Assembly: GCA_015179045.1 (NCBI GenBank)
Contig: WHUZ01000005.1
Span: 1,798,001 to 1,862,000 of the forward strand
Source: Kalaharituber pfeilii
Lineage: Eukaryota; Ascomycota; Pezizomycetes; Pezizales; Pezizaceae
Direction: 5' to 3'
Length of the DNA: 64,000 bases
The notes below the pieces were generated by a model, which was not told the origin of the DNA, ran no database searches, and saw only the letters and a program-made list of their open reading frames with translations. This document shows positions 22,433 through 35,500 of the stretch, one piece after another (within the stretch, counting starts at the first letter, position 1; every line of letters starts with the position of its first letter). Made by a program: the position numbers and the translations under genes.

Positions 22433-24651
22433 TATAATTTCGAAAAGTATTGCTGGGACCTCTCTCAAACCGGTTTGCGGTACTCGTTTTTGGAGCATGC
22501 CTTATTATACTATACAAATCATGGGCTACTGCCAGAGACTCCGAAACCGGATATAGTTCACTAAACACTTTTCTGGATGCTCTGTGTTTCTTAATTGATA
22601 GTGAGTGTTTTTTTCCTTTTGGGTATATCACTTATGGGTTTCTGGGTATGAGATCATATTTTAACTGGAGTTCGCATGGATGAAGTATGAAATTATTGGT
22701 GAGCTAGCTACTCCCTAAACCTTCCTCAAGAGATTTAGACTTGGTCTGGTTCCACTGCCATTGCAGTTGACGGACTCGAGGCTATAATTTCTGATAAGTG
22801 TGAAGTTCTTGGAGATAAAGTGCATGCGCTATTGTTAGATTTTTCTGGTGTATTGAGTGTTTCACTGTAATGTTAATGGGAGATTTGGGGAGCGCCGCTA
22901 GCACTCCCAGGTACGTATCATAGCTGTGTCAATGGAGTTGCAATGTTACGATTCCGGTTCAAGCTAGAGCCGATTAGGCTTCAGGAAGTTGACCCAACCT
23001 GCTTGTTTAGGCAAGCTAGATCCAATGCCATAGTATGTCTATGAGCTGGGCATCACCCACCTTGTCTTCATCTTTGATACACATTGACGTTCTGTCACTT
23101 CCTACTACGTTTATACGTTCACCCTACGGATTCATATTGACAGATACGATATCTGTGGAAGTAAACAGATTGCTGGAGATACATGGCCTGCCAATCGTGG
23201 GGAAATGTCCGGTTCTGTCGAGAACTGAGAAAGCACCTCGGCATTACGGTAAGACGTGAGATATCTCTGAAAAGGATATCTGGGGCGCTGGAAGAAAATT
23301 GTAGTTAGGAGCGGCAGCGGACTCTTGGGGGTCGAGGAATATGGGTCTCGGAGATTGGAAATTCCGCGGGGAATTATCTGGTGCGTGAGGAGGCGCCGGG
23401 CGCTAATGGGGTAGCAGATATCCCCAAACGGCCGGGAACTTGGAAAGGAGTGGACAAGGAGAACGGGTGATGTCCAGGAAGCTCTTGACGCCCAGGACTC
23501 TCATGATACCCAGGTGGCAGCTGAAGACACCATACTAGTGGCGTCAGGATGCTAAAAACTCTGCTGTTGCACAATAGTGTTTGCTTGACACAGGTGTAGT
23601 CTCAAGAAAGCCTGAGCAACCGCTATGCCGGCGCTTTTATCGATGTAGTGGGGATATTGCGAATGCTTCGTAAAAATCACCTATTGAAATGCGACGGCGG
23701 CTGTTTTCCGAGGGGCACAAGTGGAGCGAGCTGGGGATTTTGTCCTGTACGACAGCAAGCCAAGTGCTTTTTCTTCATACTACTTGTATGAACGTGGTCT
23801 CGAATAGTCTCGCAACCTCGCCTAGTTGCTCGTTAACCAGTAGAGAGGATGCTTTCTTGTACGCTGTTTCCATTCCAAACTGATGCAGGCGATGAGTCGA
23901 TAATAAGGCTGGGTTGATTTTGACATTGATACTCTGTTGCTGCCGCCGGGGACCAGAGATCCTCTCTTCCATCAAGCCACGCTTTACCAAAGACATGTAA
24001 ATTACACGTAACGTGTGCTCTACGTACGTTCACAGGCTACTTGGACTACTGTGGTCCCATTTTCGGCAGTCGATTTACGAGTTGGAGCTTGCATTCATGG
24101 CCCATTAGTATATGTCTCGATAATAAGCAATTAACAGTGAAAATTGAAACTCTCTGCTCAGGGCGCACCTTGATGATATTACTATAGGTTGCAATCTGTG
24201 CACTGGCCTGATCTCCCATCAGGTTACTGAAGTAATAGTTACGATCTCCATAGCTACTAAGTAGAGGGCTCATAAATTTCTCCAACTGCTAGTCTTGTTG
24301 CACGTCAACTGCATGACGATGCCTGCCCAGCAAAGTTTAGCGTTCCTGAAACGTCTGGACAAACTTAATTTCGCGATTGAGGCTTAAGGACCGTCCTACA
24401 AAACCTCCGTCATGCCCCCCGATCCCAACCACCTATTCATCACCACTCTCCTTTCTCCAACGTCAACTAGTTTCAGCATCCCAGTAGACTTCTCTAACCT
24501 CTCCTGTGACCGTTTCTGCGTATTTTCTCGCCATCCTCGTCAATGTAACTACATCTTGACTGAGCTACCCATGAGTTCTTGGCTTCACTCAAGCTCGCCT
24601 CCGTTTTCATCTTATCTTGGCCCCTTTAGCCTCCAGGACTGTCAAGTTCGC
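22433..24651. other. Right flank of copy A, second part
   Basis: Homologous to 37350-39498 of copy C, absent from B. Several short frames are shared by both copies, such as the minus-strand stretch at 24285-23775 with pieces MEKFMSPLLSSYGDRNYYF and LHQFGMETAYKKASSLLVNE. They look protein-like but are broken by stops and I do not recognise the family. They may be a decayed multi-exon gene. Confidence 0.35.
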
Positions 24652-25447
24652 TCGTTTTTATTTAGTTTTTCTTTTTTCTGTAACTGCGTTTTGATTTGAT
24701 TATGAAAAAAATAAGTTGAGTATGTGAAAAAAAAAAAAAAAAAATCGATGTGTTTGATATTGGGGGGGGGGGACAATGGAAATGGGAGGGAAGAGAAATT
24801 GGTTGTGGTGTACATGTGAAATGTTGAGGAATTGATGAGGTGTTATAACTTCTCCTCTTTCCCAACTCTATATAAATGCAAATAAAACTGTTGTGTAAGT
24901 ATGTAACATCAATACGGCTGTTATATATTATGGTAAGAAATAATTATGTGAGAAATGAAGAAAGAAAAAATTTTGTTTTATTTCTGATGGTTAACCGTTA
25001 GTTAGAGCAATCCGTGTACTGGGATAAGGAAACGCACAACGAGGGGGAGAAAAAAAAAATAAAGAATAATAAAATAGAAAAGATGATAATCTGATCTGCC
25101 GTGTCTCCATTATTAAGTACAGCACTCTAGTTTCCGGCTCCCTTTCGCACCTTATGCATTGAGGCCTTTCCTCTAGGACGAGGCAAAGAAATCCACGTAC
25201 AGACCTTGCTGTGAGCCTTTTTGAACCTTTGGAAAAAAAAAAATCCCTATGCGGTCTAGTGACTAGGCTTTACATGGCCTGTGTTAGAATCTTGAAAAGA
25301 TTTGTTAATGTCCTGGCATTCTGGGGCCCGAGCAGCTGGAATATGGATGCTGTTGTTTTCTTTTGGGGGAGGGGGTAGCAATAGTGACTATTCTATAGAA
25401 CCGTTGTACCTGAACCCAACCCAAGGCCTATCGTTTCGCAATGAACG

Positions 25448-25494
<47 letters not shown>

Positions 25495-26636
25495 AAATTC
25501 CACATCGTATTGCGTACCCTCGTTTCCCAAACCAAACAAGCTCAATACGCAATGTCCAACAACATTGGGTTATGATACAAGCCGGAAACATGCCCCTAGA
25601 TAACATTACCGACATGCGACTCTCAAGATACCGCCGAGCCGAGTGTTGCGGTGTCCAGAAAAGCCTTTCTTTGTTTCGAGCATTACGTTCAGGCTTTGTG
25701 AACAGTTACTGCGCAAGGGCTATGGTAGATGTGTGTGGGGGGATGAAAAGGGATTGAAAGAACGGAATTATTATATTGCGGGGAGAGAGAGGAGTGAGGG
25801 GATGTATGTCAGTGTGAGTTGGCAAGCCAGAGCTATGCGAGTAACTGTGCCCAGTGCCGTTACCCTGAATCTGCTAACTTTCCCTATATACAGCAATATC
25901 ACACCCCTTGAGTCTACTACTGTCCTCTCTCCTTATGATAGCAGGACTCCTATTCTATATGCCGTCGTCCCATGTCTTGTTCCTCCAATCCTTTTTGAGC
26001 CCCTTTGCGCGCCTTTGCACCCCCTTATATCAAGGCACTATATACTTCAGCCTATATATGCCAGACTATTCATGTTCCCTTCTTCTGCATACACTATATA
26101 TGGATTACTGAATACTCACGTGTGCATGTACAGATTGTCTATAGTCGACCTCCACTTACTTTGCTACTGTATACTTCTCATCTACCTATTTAGCTCCCCC
26201 GCACCTCTATTACGCACAGCTTTAACCGAGCCAGGCTCTGTGGGAATGTGGTACAAATTCTAGCTATAAAATGAAGAAAAGGTCCACTTGAATGTGAAAA
26301 AAAAAAAAAGATACTACATCCTCTATGATCGAAAAACCGTATGACCCCCCCTCCCCCCCCCCCCTCGGCGATTTTCCCTTCCCCCCCACCCACCTCAGCC
26401 ATCTGGCAATTAAAAACAACCAGAGCGAGTACTCTCTCCAGTGAATTGTAAATAATCATACTGGGATATTCACATATACATGAATCATGAGAAATGGAAC
26501 AACTATGCAGAATGAAAGCATGAAGACTTGAATAAAGGAATAAACGATCTGAAAACAAATATATAATAGCACCATAACAAAAAAACCCGTAGAAAATCTT
26601 TCCTAATCCATAGTGATTATCTGATACTCTATTTCG
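24652..26636. other. Left flank of copy B, non-coding
   Basis: Homologous to 13914-15861. Distinct features are a T run of about 39 (25450-25488) and a C-rich insertion near 26345-26395. Frames are not conserved with the other copies. Confidence 0.6.
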
Positions 26637-29600
26637 TTACTTCAGAGCAGCCTGACATCTTTCCACACCCTTCATACTCCGAAGAGTATATGGATGATCG
26701 GCACCCAGTGCCTTTTCTTTTCCTGCTAATGCCCGCTGAAATAGCTCCAGTGCCTGGCTATATTCTCTTTGATTTTCATAAAATACTGCCATGTTGTGGA
26801 CAGTAATAAGGGTGCTTGGATGGTCAGCACCCAGTGCCTTTTCATGTCCTGCTAATGCTCGCTGATATAGCTCCAGTGCCTGGCTATATTTCCCTTGATT
26901 GTTATATACTAGTGCCATGTTGTTGACAGTATTAAGGGTGCTTGGATGGTCAGCACCCAGTGCCTTTTCATACCCTGCTAATGCTCGCTGATATAGCTCC
27001 AGTGCCTGGCTATATTTCCCTTGATTGGAATATATCAATGCTATGTTGTCGACAGTATCAAGGGTGTTTGGATGGTCGGTGCCCAGTGCCTTTTCTCTTC
27101 CTGCTAATGCTCGCTGATAGAGTTCCAGCGCCTGACCATATTTCCCTTGATCGTCATATACTGCTGCCATGTTGTTGACAGCATCAAGGGTGCTTGGATG
27201 GTCAGCACCCAGTGCCTTTTCACGTCCTGCTAATGCTCGCTGATATAGCTCCAGTGCCTGGCTATATTTCCCTTGATTGTCATATATCGATGCTATATTG
27301 TTGACAGTATTAAGGGTGTTTGGATGGTCAGCACCCAGTGCCTTTTCACGTCCTGCTATTGCTCGCTGATATAGCTCCAGTGCCTGGCTATATTTCCCTT
27401 GATTGTCATATGTCAATGCTATATTGTTGACAGTATCAAGGGTGCTTGGATGGTCAGCACCCAGTGCCTTTTCTTTTCCTGCTAATGCTCGCTGATATAG
27501 CTCCAGTGCCTGGCTATATTTCCCTTGATTGTCATATATCGATGCTATGTTGTTGACAGTATCAAGGGTGCTTGGATGGTCAGCACCCAGTGCCTTTTCT
27601 TTTCCTGCTAATGCTCGCTGATATAGCTCCAGTGCCTGGCTATATTCCCCTTGATTGTAATATATCGATGCTATGTTGTTGACAGTATCAAGGGTGCTTG
27701 GATGGTCAGCACCCAGTGCCTTTTCATACCCTGCTAATGCTCGCTGATAGAGTTCCAGTGCCTGGCTATATTCCCCTTGATCGTAATATATCGATGCTAT
27801 ATTGTTGACAGTATCAAGGGTGTTTGGATGGTCAGCACCCAGTGCCTTTTCATGTCCTGCTAATGCTCGCTGATATAGCTCCAGTGCCTGGCTATATTTC
27901 CCTTGCTTGTAATATATCATCGCCATATTGTTGACAGTACTAGCGGTGCTTGGATGGTCAGTACCCAGTGCCTTTTCATACCCTGCTAATGCTCGCTGAT
28001 ATAGCTCCAGTGCCTGGCTATATTCCCCTTGATTGTAATATATCAATGCTATATTGTTGACAGTATCAAGGGTGCTTGGATGGTCAGCACCCAGTGCCTT
28101 TTCACGTCCTGCTAATGCTCGCTGATATAGCTCCAGTGCCTGGCTATATTTCCCTTGATTGTAATATACCAACGCAATGTTGTGAGCAGTATCAAGGGTG
28201 CTTAGATGGTCAGCACCCAGTACCTTTTCATACCCTGCTAATGCTCGCTGATAGAGTTCCAGTGCCTGATTATATTTCCCTTGGTCATCATATACTCTTG
28301 CCATATTGTGAACGCGGCTCATGGTTATCAAATGGTTTGTGCCCAGTGACTTCTCTGTCACAGCCAATACAGTCTTACATATTTCTTCTGCCTTTCCATA
28401 ATGACCGTGGTCTTTGTAAACCTATAGAGAGTATCCAAGGCTGCTAGTGACTCCTCCTCTTCCAATGGTAAATACTTCATTTGCCTTTCTACAGCAAAAA
28501 GATGTGGCAAGTTTCGCCGCTCAAAGATCCAGTCGTTGACCTCACGATTTCTGCCTTTAGGAATAGCAATTCCAGATGTGACCATAAAAAAAGCTTCAAT
28601 AGCTTTTTTTTGATATTCGTCAGGCTCCATCTCTAGTTTCCATAGAATACAAAGGTGAACTAGCGGGTGGATATTGAAACTATCATATTTCTCAGTTCGC
28701 TTAGCGATCGAGTATGAGAATAGCAGGTGGATTGAGTCTGCTAGGCTTGTATCTATAGCGATATATAAGTACAAATTTTACATTTTGTAATAATATTAGT
28801 CAAGTAGGAAAAAATGATTGTCTACCATTTATTGCTAATTTCATTCCTCGCCTCAAAAACTCCTCGCATATGTCATTATTGTCAAGAAACGCACATAATG
28901 ATAACAGCTCTGTAGCTTTCGGATTTTGGTTCTTGATTGCATTAAATGACAACTCCCATGTAGCAAAGACAGATCTATCATCCTTTCCTACTTTCCATTT
29001 CCTGCTCAAAAGGCGATTGGCATTTATCTCATACTCTCTGAGATAATAACTGAATAAACACTGCTGAATGTTGATATATGCTCCAGCTTGAGCTATAGCA
29101 AGGGGAAGGTATCCAAGGTTTTCAACAATTGCTGCTGCTGCTGCTTCCTCAAATTTGCACTCTATACTTGAATTAATTAGTGAGCTATGTTAAGGATAAT
29201 ATTCACTTACCCTCAGGAGTGAGCCTTCCAAATCTAGTCTTGCACTGGTCAAAAGCAACTTTTCCGCTTCATTATTCTGCATTTGATGTACCTCTAAGCC
29301 CCTTCGGCCCTGTGTACTCCCACGTCTCCTGCTAGTAATAATAATAGTCCAAAGTCACATGATGGAATGTAATCATTTATGTCGAAAGATTCCAGGTCAT
29401 CCAGATTGTCGAACACAAGTAGCCATTTGTTGTTCTGTTTGGCAGTTAACCATTTCTTCACAGCTTTAATAACATGTTGCTCTTCTTCTGGTTTTTCTGT
29501 GCTAAAAAGTCCCACCGAGCCGAGCTTGCCTGCCATACCAAGGAGACTGCCAATACGTTTGTAATCCGGCTCATCGAAGAGTGTGGCATGATACTCAATT

Positions 29601-30625
29601 AACTGCTCCATAATTTGAATAAAACTAGTTTTTGTTGTCTGCTCGCTAGATGCATTCATCCAAAACACCGAGGAGTAGTCTTTGTGATGGCGATAAACAT
29701 ACTCCAATGCAATCTGTGTCTTCCCCATACCCCCCATACCATAAAGCACTACTTGAGTAATATCCATTGCAGCCTTGCCTTCATCTATCTCATCTGCTAG
29801 CTGCTCAAGAAGGCATTCTCTTCCAACAAAATCAGGATTCCGCCGAACATTAGAAATGTTGAATGGAATATTGAAAGATAAACTAAGCGGTGTCTTGGGC
29901 ATACTGATGGGAGTGGGATCAGGTGGTAGTACATTGAAGAGGCCGTCTATGTACTCTTTCAGCTGGCCTACCAGTTCATTACAATTTGCCTTGTCCATGC
30001 CAGCCCAACGCAGCTTGTGATAGATAGACAGAGACTGCTGTACTTTCTGTGCAGCATTACTCAGAGAGGCAATCTCTTCTTGCAGGCCTGGAAGCAATTG
30101 CATGCTGGTGAGGGTCTTTGGGTTTTTCAAAAGAGAGAGGTCACTATGGCTCAGAGTAGGCATCGAAGGCTGAGGACTAGGGCTTATAGCCTGACTAGCA
30201 TTTGCTGGATTCGGAGATTTGGAACGAGACCTAGAGAATGGATTGCTGATCCTAATGCTATCACGTATACTTTTCCTGTTGTTTGTTTTAGGTTCGATTT
30301 GATATTTTGATTGTAACTCCATGATCTTGGTAAACACATAAATAATCCTCGCTAGGCCAGCTGCTGCATATCGATAACGCTCATCATTAGGATCAAGAAG
30401 TTGGAGTTGCTTGCTGGAGGTGTTGCCAGTGTCCAGTCCCCAAGCTTGCTCCCACCGCTTCAGCCGAAGCCCTTCTGTCTGGAGGTTGTGCAGTATGGAG
30501 CCATGTGTGTAGCCAACTTCTTTCACTTCAGAATAAATGTTGGCACAATCTCGAGCGACTTGGGCCAGTTGTAGCGTCAGTCCGGCAAGTCCAGCCAGTC
30601 CGGCAGCAGAGGCTGCTAATTCCAT
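26637..30625 (-). pseudogene. NOD-like receptor, HeLo / NB-ARC / TPR (copy B, three frameshifts)
   Basis: Same three-exon structure as copy A: 30625-29211, 29161-28826 and 28752-26637. Exon 1 has a 3-codon insertion shared with C (QLQLL in place of QL). Relative to A it lacks one base at three places. The first is 29349-29350 (CCC to CC), right after the Walker B region, which shifts the frame before the TSRR motif. The second is 29228-29229 (CCC to CC). The third is 28421-28422, in the TPR linker. As written it could make only HeLo plus most of NB-ARC (about 440 aa). The third exon carries by far the longest array, thirteen 126-bp TPR units, all open. Pseudogene or assembly error cannot be told apart here. 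Two of the three losses are in C runs. A truncated HeLo/NB-ARC product is also conceivable. Confidence 0.85.
26709..28346 (-). repeat. TPR-coding tandem repeat, copy B (13 x 126 bp)
   Basis: Thirteen in-frame units of 126 bp between the linker and the cap (26637-26708). All keep YSQALELYQRA-type cores; unit 4 has STAST in place of STLDT, and unit 10 has YGQ in place of YSQ. None has a stop or frameshift, although the gene upstream is broken. Confidence 0.93.
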
Positions 30626-31122
30626 GTTGTAGAGGAGGTTAAACAAGCTACAAAGTTACACCTGATGATCAGCCTCGCAATGGTTGAGGAGAAATCAGAG
30701 TTTGTTACCTGATCTGTCAGAATTGAAAGCAGCTCTTATCGCGAGCTCAAGCAGGTCGGTGGCTAGTCTGAAGCTTTCTACTACCACGAAATTGGATACT
30801 TGGGATTTTCACCGTACGCTTGGGGGCTGTAAACGGATATCGCGACAGCAAACTCTTGGATGGAATATGTGAGGGAAACGTTAAACCACTGCCCATGAGC
30901 TTGCAGATTTCCTCTCCAAGGTTGTACAAGCTTCGTGCGCGGAGGGCTATGGTGCACTAGATTGGGCCAGCTGCTCTGCAGAATAATTAAAAATGAACAA
31001 GCCCTACCTGTGGAGGCTGTGCGGTGGGGTAAGACACCTGCAAGTGGCAACACCCAGTGCGCCTCTGGGTATTATACGAGAAACGACCCACAAGCACCAT
31101 ACGTGGAGAGCCTCGAGACTAC
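30626..31122. other. Promoter side of receptor copy B and B/C junction
   Basis: 30626-31113 matches the start of the right flank in A and C. 31114-31122 (CGAGACTAC) belongs to neither flank and marks the junction with copy C. Confidence 0.6.
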
Positions 31123-32543
31123 ATTATTAAGTACAGTACCCTAGTTTCCGGCTCCCTTTCGCAACTTATGCATTGAGGCCTTTCCTCTAGGACGAGGCAA
31201 AGAAATCCACGTACAGACCTTGCTAAAAAAAAACCATATGCGGTCTAGTGACCGGACTTTACATAGCCTGCGTTAGAATCTTCAAAAGACCTGGCATTCC
31301 GGGGCCCGAGCAGCTGGATATGGATGCTGTTGTTTTCTATTTTTTTTTTTTTTTTTGGGGGGGGGGTGGTTAGCAATACTGACTGTTCTATGAAATCCTT
31401 GTACCTGAACCCAACCCAAGGCCTATCGTTTCGCAATGAATGAATTTTCTAATAAAATTTCACATCGTATTGCGTACCCTCGTTTTCCCAAAACAAACAA
31501 GCTCAACACGCAATATCCAACACCATTGCGTTATGATACAAGCCGGAAAACATGCACCTAGATAACATTACTCTCAAGATACCGTCCGAGCCGGTATCCA
31601 GAAAAAGCCTTTCTTTGTTTTCGAGCATTACGTTCAGGCTTTTGTGAGCAGTTTACTGCGCAAGGGCTATGGTGGGGTAGATGTGTGTGGGGGGGATGAA
31701 AAGGACGGAATTATTATATTGAGGAGTGAGGGGATGTACGATATGTCAGTAGGAGTTGGCAAGCCCGCTGAGCGCTATGCGGGTAACTGTGTGCCCAGTG
31801 CCGTTACCCTGAACCTGCTAACCTTGCCAATATACAGCAATATTACACCCCTTGAGTCTACTGTCCTCTCTCCTTATGACAGCAGGACTTCTATTCTATA
31901 TGCCGTCGTCCCATTTCTTGTCCCTCCAATCCTTTTTGCGCGCCTTTGCACCCCCTTGTATCAAGGCACTATATACTTCAGCCTATATGTGCCAGACTAT
32001 TCATGTTCCCTTCTTCTACATTACACTACATATGGATTACTGAATCCTCACGTGTGCATGTACAAAATGTATATAGTCGGCCTCTGCTTACTTTGCTACT
32101 GTATACTTCTCATCTACCTATTTAGCTCTGCACTTCCACTATTAACAGCTTTAACCGAGCCAGGCTCTGTGGGAATGTGGTACAGATTCTAGCTATAAAA
32201 TGAAGAAAAGGTCCACTTGAATGTGAAAAAAAAAAAAAAAAAAAAAAAAATGATACTACATCCTATATGATCGAAAAACCATATGACCCCCCCCTACCCA
32301 CCTCAGCCATCTGGCAATTGAAAAAAACCAGAGCGAGTACTCTCTCCAGTGAATTGTAAATAATCATACTGGGATATTCGCGTATACACCAATCATGAGA
32401 AATGAAACAACTATGCAGAATGAAAGTATGAATATTTGAATAAATGAATAAACTCTGAAAACAAATATATAATAGCACCATAACAAAAAAAACCCGTGGA
32501 AAATCTTTCTTAATCCATAGTGATTATCTGATACTCTACTTCG
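31123..32543. other. Left flank of copy C, non-coding
   Basis: Homologous to the corresponding parts of A and B. Contains a G/T homopolymer block (31340-31367) and an A run (32226-32250). A 182-codon open frame at 31644-32192 is not kept in frame in the other copies. Confidence 0.55.
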
Positions 32544-35500
32544 TTACTTCAGAGCAGCCTGACATCTTTCCACACCCTCCATACTCAAAACAGTATCTGG
32601 ATGATCGGCGCCCAGTGCCTTTTCACGTCCTGCTACTGCCCGCTGAAATAGCTCCAGTGCCTGGCTATATTCTCTTTGATGTTCATATAATATTGCTATG
32701 TTGTGGACAGTACGAAGGGTGCTTGGATGGTCAGCACCCAGTGCCTTTTCATACCCTGCTAATGCTCGCTGATATAGCTCCAGTGCCTGGCTATATTTCC
32801 CTTGATTGTCATATACTACTGCCATGTTGTTGACAGTATTAAGGGTGCTTGGATGGTCAGCACCCAGTGCCTTTTCTTTTCCTGCTAATGCTCGCTGATA
32901 TAGCTCCAGTGCCTGGCTATATTTCCCTTGATTGTCATATATAAATGCCATATTGTTGACAGTACCAAGGGTGTTTGGATGGTCAGTACCCAGTGCCTTT
33001 TCACGTCCTGCTAATGCTCGCTGATATAGCTCCAGTGCCTGGCTATATTTCCCTTGATTGTAATATATCAATGCTATATTGTGGACAGTTGCAAGGGTGC
33101 TTGGATGGTCGGTCCCCAGTGCCTTTTCATACCCTGCTAATGCTCGCTGATATAGCTCCAGTGCCTGGCTATATTTCCCTTGATTGTAATATATCAATGC
33201 TATGTTGTTGACAATATAAAGGGTGCTTGGATGATCAGTGCCCAGTGCCTTTTCTTTTCCTGCTAATGCTCGCTGATATAGCTCCAGTGCCTGGCTATAT
33301 TTCCCTTGCTCATCATATACTACTGCCATGTTGTGGACAGTACCAAGGGTGCTTGGATGGTCAGCACCCAGTGCCTTTTCACGTCCTGCTAATGCTCGCT
33401 GATATAGCTCCAGTGCCTGGCTATATTTCCCTTGCTTGTTATATACTAGTGCCATATTGGAAACGTGGTTCATGGTCATCAAATGGTTTGTGCCCAGTGA
33501 CTTCTCTGTCACAGCCAATACAGTCTTACATATTTCTTCTGCCTTTCCATAATGACCGTGGTCTTCGTAAACCTTAGAGAGAGTACCTAAGGCTGCTAGT
33601 GACTCCTCCTCTTCCAATGGTAAATGCTTCATTTGCCTTTCTACAGCAAAAAGATGTGGCAAGTTTCGCCGCTCAAAGATCCAGTCGTTGACCTCACGTT
33701 CTCTGCCTTCGGGAACAGCAATTCCAGATGTAACCATAAAAAAAGCTTCAATAGCTTTTTTTTGATATTCGTCAGGCTCCATCTCTAGTTTCCATAGAAT
33801 ACAAAGGTGAACTAGCGGGTGGATATTGAAACTATCATATTTCTCAGTTCGCGTAGCGATCGAGTATGAGAATAGCAGGTGGATTGAGTCTGCTAGGCTG
33901 GTATCTATAGCGATATATAAGTACAAATTTTACATTTTGTAATAATATTAGTCAAGTAGGAAAAAATGATTGTCTACCATTTATTGCTAATTTCATTCCT
34001 CGCCTCAAAAACTCCTCGCATATGTCATTATTGTCAAGAAACGCACATAATGATAACAGCTCTGTAGCTTTCGGATTTTGGTTCTTGATTGCATTAAATG
34101 ACAACTCCCATGTAGCAAAGACAGATCTATCATCCTTTCCTACTTTCCATTTCCTGCTCAAAAGGCGATTGGCATTTATCTCATACTCTCTGAGATAATA
34201 ACTGAATAAACATTGCTGAATGTTGATATATGCTCCAGCTTGAGCTATAGCAAGGGGAAGGTATCCAAGATTTTAACAATTGCTGCTGCTGCTGCTTCCT
34301 CAAATTTGCACTCTATACTTGAATTAATTAGTGCGCTATGTTAAGGATAATATTCACTTACCCTCAGGAATGAGCCTTCCCAAATCTAGTCTTGCACTGG
34401 TCAAAAGCAACTTTTCCGCTTCATTATTCTGCATTTGATGTACCTCTAAGCCCCTTCGGCCCTGTGTACTCCCACGTCTCCTGCTAGTAATAATAATAGT
34501 CCCAAAGTCACATGATGGAATGTAATCATTTATGTCGAAAGATTCCAGGTCATCCAGATTGTCGAACACAAGTAGCCATTTGTTGTTCTGTTTGGCAGTT
34601 AACCATTTCTTCACAGCTTTAATAACATGTTGCTCTTCTTCTGGTTTTTCTGTGCTAAAAAGTCCCACCGAGCCGAGCTTGCCTGCCATACCAAGGAGAC
34701 TGTCAATACGTTTGTAATCCGGCTCATCGAAGAGTGTGGCATGATACTCAATTAACTGCTCCATAATTTGAATAAAACTAGTTTTTGTTGTCTGCTCGCT
34801 AGATGCATTGATCCAAAACACCGAGGAGTAGTCTTTGTGATGGCGATAAACATACTCCAATGCAATCTGTGTCTTCCCCATACCCCCCATACCATAAAGC
34901 ACTACTTGAGTAATATCCATTGCAGCCTTGCCTTCATCTATCTCATCTGCTAGCTGCTCAAGAAGGCATTCTCTTCCAAACAAAATCAGGATTCCGCCGA
35001 ACATTAGAAATGTTGAATGGAATATTGAAAGATAAACTAAGCGGTGTCTTGGGCATACTGATGGGAGTGGGATCAGGTGGTAGTACATTGAAGAGGCCGT
35101 CTATGTACTCCTTCAGCTGGCCTACCAGTTCATTACAATTTGCCTTGTCCATGCCAGCCCAACGCAGCTTGTGATAGATAGACAGAGACTGCTGTACTTT
35201 CTGTGCAGCATTACTCAGAGAGGCAATCTCTTCTTGTAGGCCTGGAAGCAATTGCATGCTGGTGAGGGTCTTTGGGTTTTTCAAAAGAGAGAGGTCACTA
35301 TGGCTCAGAGTAGGCATCGAAGGCTGAGGACTAGGGCTTGTAGCCTGACTAGCATTTGCTGGATTCGGAGATTTGGAACGAGACCTAGAGAATGGATTGC
35401 TGATCCTAATGCTATCACGTATACTTTTCCTGTTGTTTGTTTTAGGTTCGATTTGATATTTTGATTGCAACTCCATGATCTTGGTAAACACATAAATAAT

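Larger units (their letters stand above)
13914..24651. repeat. Segmental duplication, copy A (full length)
   Basis: First of three homologous segments. The left edge (TCGTTTTTATTT...) matches the start of copy B at 24652. The right edge (...GGACTGTCAAGTTCGC) matches the right end of copy C at 39498. Order: about 1.95-kb left flank, minus-strand receptor gene, about 5.7-kb right flank interrupted by a 1.86-kb insertion. Aligned stretches differ by scattered substitutions and small indels only. Confidence 0.9.
24652..31113. repeat. Segmental duplication, copy B (right part missing)
   Basis: Begins with the same sequence as copy A at 13914 and ends at ...TACGTGGAGAGCCT (31113), a point that corresponds to about 19443 in A. 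The rest of the right flank is missing. Nine unrelated bases then lead into copy C. Confidence 0.88.

Noticed and set aside
26709..28346. Regular repeat array that might suggest a CRISPR or satellite
   Set aside because: The 126-bp period is in frame and encodes 42-residue TPR units of a eukaryotic receptor; no spacers.
31644..32192. 182-codon frame in the left flank of copy C
   Set aside because: The homologous parts of A and B are interrupted by indels in different places and no motif is present.
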